Positions 59,935 through 64,000 of a stretch of DNA of 64,000 bases are shown here, piece after piece. The notes below the pieces were generated by a model. That model was given only the letters and a program-made list of their open reading frames with translations, did not search any database and was not told where the DNA came from. The number at the start of each line of letters is the position of its first letter. Within the stretch, counting starts at the first letter, position 1. The DNA lies in assembly GCF_047238105.1 (NCBI RefSeq), contig NZ_JBDFMD010000001.1, positions 6,572,001 to 6,636,000 of the forward strand, given 5' to 3'. Source of the stretch: Paenibacillus_D sp047238105 (GTDB lineage: Bacteria; Bacillota; Bacilli; Paenibacillales; Paenibacillaceae). A program made the translations under genes and the position numbers.

Positions 59935-61192
59935 GCGCGTGATCTTCCTGGCCGACTGCCAATCCTTCTATGCCAGCGTGGAGAAGGCCTCCTATCCGGA
60001 GTACGAGCACCAGCCGGTGGTCGTCGCCGGCGATCCTGCCCGGCGCTCCGGCGTCATCCTGGCCGCTTGTCCGATTGCCAAGCAGCATGGCGTCAGGACC
60101 GCCGAACGGCTCGGCGAGGCGCTGGCCAAGTGTCCCGGGCTAGTCGTCATCAAGCCGCGGATGCAGCGGTATATCGACATCTCCCAGAGGATCACCGACA
60201 TCTTCCAGGGCTTCACGGATCTGGTGGAGCCTTACTCCATCGACGAGCAGTTCCTCGATGTGACGGGCTCTCTGCATTTGTACGGCTCGCCGCAGGAGCT
60301 GGCTGTCCTCATCCAGCAGCGGCTGCTGATGGAGACCGGCATCTACACCCGGTTCGGGATCAGCGAGACCAAGGTGCTGGCCAAGATGGCCTGCGACAAC
60401 TACGCCAAGAAGAACGACAGCGGCATCTATACCCTCCTGCCGGACGAGCTGCCACAGACGTTATGGAAGCTGCCGATTCAACATCTGTTTATGGCAGGGA
60501 GCCGGATGACCGCTCATTTCCACGCCATGGGCCTGCCGACGATCGGCGATCTGGCGCGGACGCCGCTGGAGCGGCTCAAAGGGATGATGCGGCGGCGCTT
60601 CGGCAAGAACTCGGATATCAGCGCCGAGCTGTACTGGCGGATCGCTAACGGCGAGGACAGCAGTCCCGTCACGCCGGGGACGCATGAGGCGGCGCCCAAA
60701 TCGGTCGGCCATATGATGACCCTGCCTCGGGATTATGCGCGGCTCGAGGAGATCAAGGTGATCGTCCTGGAGCTGACAGAGCTCGTGTGCCGGCGCTGCC
60801 GGGAGATGGGATATATGGGGCATGTGGTTTCCGTGAGCTGCCTGGGGGCTGATTATGAGAACATGACCGGCTTCAGCAGGCAGAGCAAGATGTCCGATCC
60901 GACCAATGTCACCAATCAGGTCTACCATGCCGCCATGCAGCTGTTGAAGAAGCACTGGGACGGCCGGCCGGTCCGCCGGGTCGGCGTCAGCCTGACAGGG
61001 CTGGCCGATGACAGCGCGTATCAGATCAGTCTGTTCGAGGACCCCAGCCGGGAGCGCTCGATAGCGCTGGAGCGGACGACCGACCGGCTTAAGGCGCGTT
61101 ATGGCGACTCGGTGATCCTGCGGGCCGTGTCGCTGGCCGGATCGGGCCAGGCAGTGGATCGCGCGGCCAAGATTGGAGGACACTACAAATGA
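59924..61192 (+). CDS. Y-family DNA polymerase (UvrX/DinB-like)
   Basis: Translesion polymerase, 422 residues from ATG 59924. Catalytic patterns FLADCQSFYASVEKASYPE and YSIDEQFLDVTGS with the metal-binding acids; KMACDNYAKKNDSGIYTL; little-finger domain at the end. Replicates past damaged DNA. LexA boxes upstream show SOS control. The pairing with a YolD-like gene is typical of Bacillota. Confidence 0.93.
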   Translation: MRDKRVIFLADCQSFYASVEKASYPEYEHQPVVVAGDPARRSGVILAACPIAKQHGVRTAERLGEALAKCPGLVVIKPRMQRYIDISQRITDIFQGFTDLVEPYSIDEQFLDVTGSLHLYGSPQELAVLIQQRLLMETGIYTRFGISETKVLAKMACDNYAKKNDSGIYTLLPDELPQTLWKLPIQHLFMAGSRMTAHFHAMGLPTIGDLARTPLERLKGMMRRRFGKNSDISAELYWRIANGEDSSPVTPGTHEAAPKSVGHMMTLPRDYARLEEIKVIVLELTELVCRRCREMGYMGHVVSVSCLGADYENMTGFSRQSKMSDPTNVTNQVYHAAMQLLKKHWDGRPVRRVGVSLTGLADDSAYQISLFEDPSRERSIALERTTDRLKARYGDSVILRAVSLAGSGQAVDRAAKIGGHYK

Positions 61193-61524
61193 GGAAGAAA
61201 CTGGAGGGCAACGGTCTCTGGGAGTCCAGCCGGATGATGCTGCCGGAGCACAAGGAATCCAATATCCGCAAACGCCAGGAGCTGCAGCGCCGGGAGCGCC
61301 GGGAGCTGGATGAGCAGGAGCTGGAGGAGGCCGGGCGGCTGCTGCACAGCTCGCTGGAAGAGAAACGGATCCTGCGGATCGCGATGTTCCACCCGTATGA
61401 GCGAACCGAGGTGATCGGCGTCGTCGAGCGGCTCGATGCGCCCAGGCAGCGGTTCATGGTGGACGGGGAGTGGTTCCCGATGCAGGATGTGCAGGGGGTG
61501 GAAGCGGAGAGCCTGGACACCTAA
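61189..61524 (+). CDS. YolD-like protein
   Basis: 111 residues. LEGNGLWESSRMMLPEHKE is the YolD signature, followed by a charged helix and a beta domain (IGVVERLDAPRQRFMVDGEW). Companion of UvrX-type polymerases; its start overlaps the polymerase stop by four bases. Confidence 0.9.
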   Translation: MRKKLEGNGLWESSRMMLPEHKESNIRKRQELQRRERRELDEQELEEAGRLLHSSLEEKRILRIAMFHPYERTEVIGVVERLDAPRQRFMVDGEWFPMQDVQGVEAESLDT

Positions 61525-61615
61525 ATTAGGCGCATGGCGGGGGCCAAACACCCACCCCAAAATCCGTTTTGGTCATATGTTATGGTGTACCTCAAATTAA
61601 AGGAGGAAATCACCC

Positions 61616-61777
61616 ATGAATGTAGTAGGCGGATACGGCAGTGGCGGTTGTGTCGGCGGCGTAGGCGGCGTAGGCGGCTATGGCGGTTGCGGCGTAGGTG
61701 GAGCATTCACTTCCACAGGCGCGATCCTGGTACTGTTCATCCTGCTTGTTATTATCGCTCGCGCTTGCATCTTCTAG
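61616..61777 (+). CDS. YjcZ family sporulation peptide
   Basis: 53 residues: Gly/Val-rich start (MNVVGGYGSGGCVGGVGG) and a C-terminal membrane segment (FTSTGAILVLFILLVIIARA). This is the YjcZ/SscA pattern. AGGAGG six to eight bases before the ATG. Confidence 0.88.
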   Translation: MNVVGGYGSGGCVGGVGGVGGYGGCGVGGAFTSTGAILVLFILLVIIARACIF

Positions 61778-61819
61778 GATGACCCCCGCCAGGATCCCAC
61801 AGATCCCTGCTTATAGAGC

Positions 61820-61853
61820 TGTCTCCCGCAGCAGTGCTGCGGGAGATTTTGCG
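61820..61853 (+). terminator. Terminator of the YjcZ gene
   Basis: CTCCCGCAGCA / TGCTGCGGGAG stem, ATTTTG after it. Confidence 0.8.
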
Positions 61854-61958
61854 CCAGGCGGCCGTGAGGGCTCGACCGTAACGGTTTTTCACAAAAAAAA
61901 TAAAAAAACGGTTGACGCAACCTGCGAAAGTTGATATATTATTACTTGTCCCCAATAC

Positions 61959-62031
61959 GATCTGTTAGCTCAGCTGGGAGAGCACCATCTTGACAGGGTG
62001 GGGGTCAGTGGTTCGAGCCCACTACAGATCA
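61959..62031 (+). tRNA. tRNA-Val (GAC)
   Basis: 73 bases, acceptor GATCTGT / ACAGATC, anticodon loop TTGACAG, GGTTCGAGCCC T-loop, no encoded CCA. -35-like TTGACG at 61911 precedes it. Confidence 0.9.
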
Positions 62032-62037
62032 TAGCCG

Positions 62038-62076
62038 AGAAGCCTTGCGCAGCAAGGCTTTTCTTGTTTTTCAGAT
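62038..62076 (+). terminator. Terminator of tRNA-Val
   Basis: AAGCCTTGC / GCAAGGCTT stem followed by TTCTTGTTTTT. Confidence 0.85.
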
Positions 62077-62488
62077 AGCTGTTGCGCACCTTGAAGAAGC
62101 CGTTTGGGGATGGATTGGGGCCGATTCTTTTGGCAGCCAAGGGAATGTGCATGACTAGCGAACACCGACATTTGTCGCCAGCCCTGAGAGAGGACACAGG
62201 AACCTCTATTTCAAGGTTTGGCGTGTATTTTGCTGGACTGACGGACAGAGGGTACGCTATTACGCTGGAAATGACGCATCACGAGCAAAAACAGCATATA
62301 GCGGAACGTCAGTCCGCCAACACTTCTTCCAGCATGACTTTGCTGCAAATAAGCTCCCTCAACCTTCCTCCTGCTCCCATAGATCATTGTCCCCGGCCAG
62401 CCCGTGCAGCCATGGCGGGCGAAGCGCCCTGCCTCGTAGCCTAGATACGGTGCTCCGAAGGTAGTCATACTGGCGAGAATTAACCACC
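62077..62488. other. Stretch without recognised gene
   Basis: Downstream of tRNA-Val. Open frames here lack ribosome sites and natural composition. Such places beside tRNA genes often hold remnants of inserted DNA, but nothing can be named. Confidence 0.4.
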
Positions 62489-62710
62489 TTAATTATTTTT
62501 TGCTCGTCGCCGCTTGCTGGCAACAGCCACTGCTTGCTGCACCGGCGCAGTCGATGCGCCCGAAGGGGCAAGTGCGATCAACCCGACCAAGCCGCCAACG
62601 ACCAGCAGCACTGCGCTGACGATAGCGATGTCCTCCGCGCTGGTCGTCGCATTCGATTGACGCGACAATAGTATCAGTCCTTTACTAGACGGATATGTGT
62701 TTCTACCCAT
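62489..62710 (-). CDS. Possible small membrane protein
   Basis: 73 residues; one membrane segment (DIAIVSAVLLVVGGLVGLIA), Ala/Val-rich, basic end (SKRRRAKNN). No good ribosome site, so doubtful. Confidence 0.35.
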   Translation of the reverse strand: MGRNTYPSSKGLILLSRQSNATTSAEDIAIVSAVLLVVGGLVGLIALAPSGASTAPVQQAVAVASKRRRAKNN

Positions 62711-62904
62711 GGAACAGCTTATTCTAAGCGCCCATACTTCGTGTCTCTGTCTTGGTAGCGATCAGCAAATGCTGCGTCGTAGCCACGGATTTCAGGAGCG
62801 GTGTGCTCCTTTTCACCAGCTGTTCGTGTTTGTTTCAGGTTTGCTCCCGCTTCCGATAGCCCATACTGGAGATGTTCAAGTAGTTTAGGGAAGGAGGGAG
62901 CAGG

Positions 62905-63123
62905 ATGCGTCTGGTAAAGGGGCTGCTGGCAGCGACAATCCTGGTCTGGTGGCCTGAATCATGCATAGAGGAGAGAGCTGAGCCTGCTTCGGTGATGGAG
63001 GAAGTCTATCCGAGTCCGCACGCGGACAGCGTGCTCAGAGATGTCTACGGACCGAGCGAGCTGCGGCCGCAGGTCGTGCCTGAGAGGTTGTATGACGGGA
63101 AGCGGCTGCTGGAAGAAGATTAA
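62905..63123 (+). CDS. Small protein of unknown function
   Basis: 72 residues after a strong ribosome site (GGAAGGAGGGAG). Hydrophobic start (GLLAATILVWWPESC), then a charged part (VYPSPHADSVLRDVYGPSEL). Not recognised. Confidence 0.55.
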   Translation: MRLVKGLLAATILVWWPESCIEERAEPASVMEEVYPSPHADSVLRDVYGPSELRPQVVPERLYDGKRLLEED

Positions 63124-63246
63124 TGGCATGAAATAAAACGCCGGTTCAATCAAGCATAGGCGGGCAGAGGATGGGCATACTAACGCATGGCGGGATGCCT
63201 TAGCTTCCGGCATCCATGCCAAAAGCTGCGAAAGCGAGGGATCCAC

Positions 63247-63501
63247 ATGGAGAACAACTATAGCAACGCTGGCGAACAGCGCGAGCAGATCGTAGCCGTG
63301 CAAAAAAACGGCGACGGCGACCTGACCGCTTTCAAAACCGCGTCCGGACGCGTGTTGTCCTATGAAGAGGCCTTGCAGGCTGTACAGGCAGGCCAGTTGG
63401 CCGGCGTCAACGCCTTTAAAGGCCGGGACGGCGAAACGTACATCCGCGGCGACGCAGACGGCGATCCGTCCAATAACCTGGATCAGCTGCCGCTGTTCTA
63501 A
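63247..63501 (+). CDS. DUF3892 protein
   Basis: 84 residues from ATG 63247. IVAVQKNGDGDLTAFKTASG, GVNAFKGRDGETYIRGDADG, SNNLDQLPLF match the DUF3892 pattern. Function unknown. Common in Bacillota. Confidence 0.85.
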   Translation: MENNYSNAGEQREQIVAVQKNGDGDLTAFKTASGRVLSYEEALQAVQAGQLAGVNAFKGRDGETYIRGDADGDPSNNLDQLPLF

Positions 63502-63538
63502 GCGCGACACCGAATACAAGGCTAGCCGCCATACAGCA

Positions 63539-63563
63539 AGGACCACCTTTCCCGGGTGGTCCT
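63539..63563. terminator. Hairpin between convergent genes
   Basis: AGGACCACC / GGTGGTCCT stem with a 7-base loop, without T tract; weak terminator at best. Confidence 0.5.
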
Positions 63564-63626
63564 ATTGGGGCGTTGCGATGCCCGGCGATGTCCGACGCGT
63601 CGCGCGCTCCAGAAGCCGTAAGCGTC

Positions 63627-64000
63627 CTATGACGGCGACTGGCGGAGCAGCTCCTGCATACTGTAGACGCGGTGCTGCTCCAGGAACTGCATTTTCCCCG
63701 TCCGACCGATATACTCATCACGTTCATCGGCATAGTGGACGAGCCAGATGCGCTCCTGTACCGCTTCGGGCAGCGTCAGCAGCTCTTCCAGCGAAGCATG
63801 CACAATACCCGGAGACTGCAGCTGACAATCATGGAAGATCACATCACAGCCTCTCTCCCGGATGAGCGCCTCCAGCAGTTCTGGATTAAACTGCATATCG
63901 GCGCTGTAGAAAAAATGATCATTGAGGTACAGCGAGTAGCTATGTTTGCCTGGAATGTGGGGGGTCTGCAGCGTCTCCACCCGCAGCTCAGGAGCCAGCT
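63627..64000 (-). CDS. Metallo-beta-lactamase-fold protein, C-terminal part
   Basis: The frame is open to the window edge, so the start lies beyond 64000. Visible are the last ~125 residues: HSYSLYLNDHFFYSADMQFN, VIFHDCQLQSPGIVHASLEE, IWLVHYADERDEYIGRTGKM, which look like the end of an MBL-fold hydrolase (strand with Ser-Ala-Asp and a late His). Family fairly sure, substrate unknown. Confidence 0.65.
   Translation of the reverse strand, partial: LAPELRVETLQTPHIPGKHSYSLYLNDHFFYSADMQFNPELLEALIRERGCDVIFHDCQLQSPGIVHASLEELLTLPEAVQERIWLVHYADERDEYIGRTGKMQFLEQHRVYSMQELLRQSPS

Noticed and set aside
62082..62444. 120-codon frame after tRNA-Val
   Set aside because: No ribosome site; composition like translated non-coding DNA.

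Overview
The window looks like the chromosome of a spore-forming, GC-rich member of the Paenibacillaceae (Bacillota). Signs are the pyrimidine operon end (carB-pyrF-pyrE), an S-layer-homology protein, a YjcZ-type sporulation peptide, a CotD-like coat protein, a YolD/Y-family polymerase pair and Bacillota-type ribosome binding sites. The genus is inferred, not proven.

Layout: (1) 1-10.9 kb, GC-rich core: 3' end of carB, pyrF, pyrE, then a five-gene ABC operon (ATPase, lipoprotein adaptor, very large FtsX-type permease, second ATPase with an AbrB-like tail, solute-binding lipoprotein). (2) 11.3-11.6 kb: three tRNA genes. (3) 11.77-23.68 kb, AT-rich: an integron-like platform. A tyrosine recombinase gene, an attI-like site and twelve single-gene cassettes follow one another, each cassette ending in an attC-like site. 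Cassette ends (G|TT) can be placed to the base, and one 807-bp cassette is present twice. (4) 23.7-26.1 kb: a pstA remnant, a DUF421 gene and a CLC antiporter gene. (5) 26.18-27.70 kb: a second platform that keeps the recombinase promoter and attI-like site but has lost the recombinase; two cassettes follow. (6) 27.75-37.5 kb: rpiA and a long run of small accessory genes with several broken ones. (7) 37.6-41.6 kb: kinase-like protein, CDF metal exporter, methyltransferase. (8) 41.6-52.3 kb: a flavin-based extracellular electron transfer (EET) locus (fmnB, eetA, eetB, ecfA1, ecfA2, ecfT, dmkA, dmkB, ndh2, pplA) with two Rex-box-like palindromes upstream of pplA; ecfT, ndh2 and a hepS-like gene carry apparent frameshifts. 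(9) 52.4-64 kb: flavodoxin-fold reductase, sulfatase, ung, pspA-like, SLH protein, L,D-transpeptidase, coat protein, SOS-type polymerase operon, tRNA-Val and small genes.

The most unusual system is the cassette array. It has the hallmarks of an integron (attC-like sites, own R''/R' complementarity in most cassettes, exact cassette duplication, attI at the head), but it sits in a Gram-positive chromosome. Its recombinase reads in the same direction as the cassettes, lacks the insertion typical of IntI, and carries an extra N-terminal domain. That this recombinase moves the cassettes is an inference from position.
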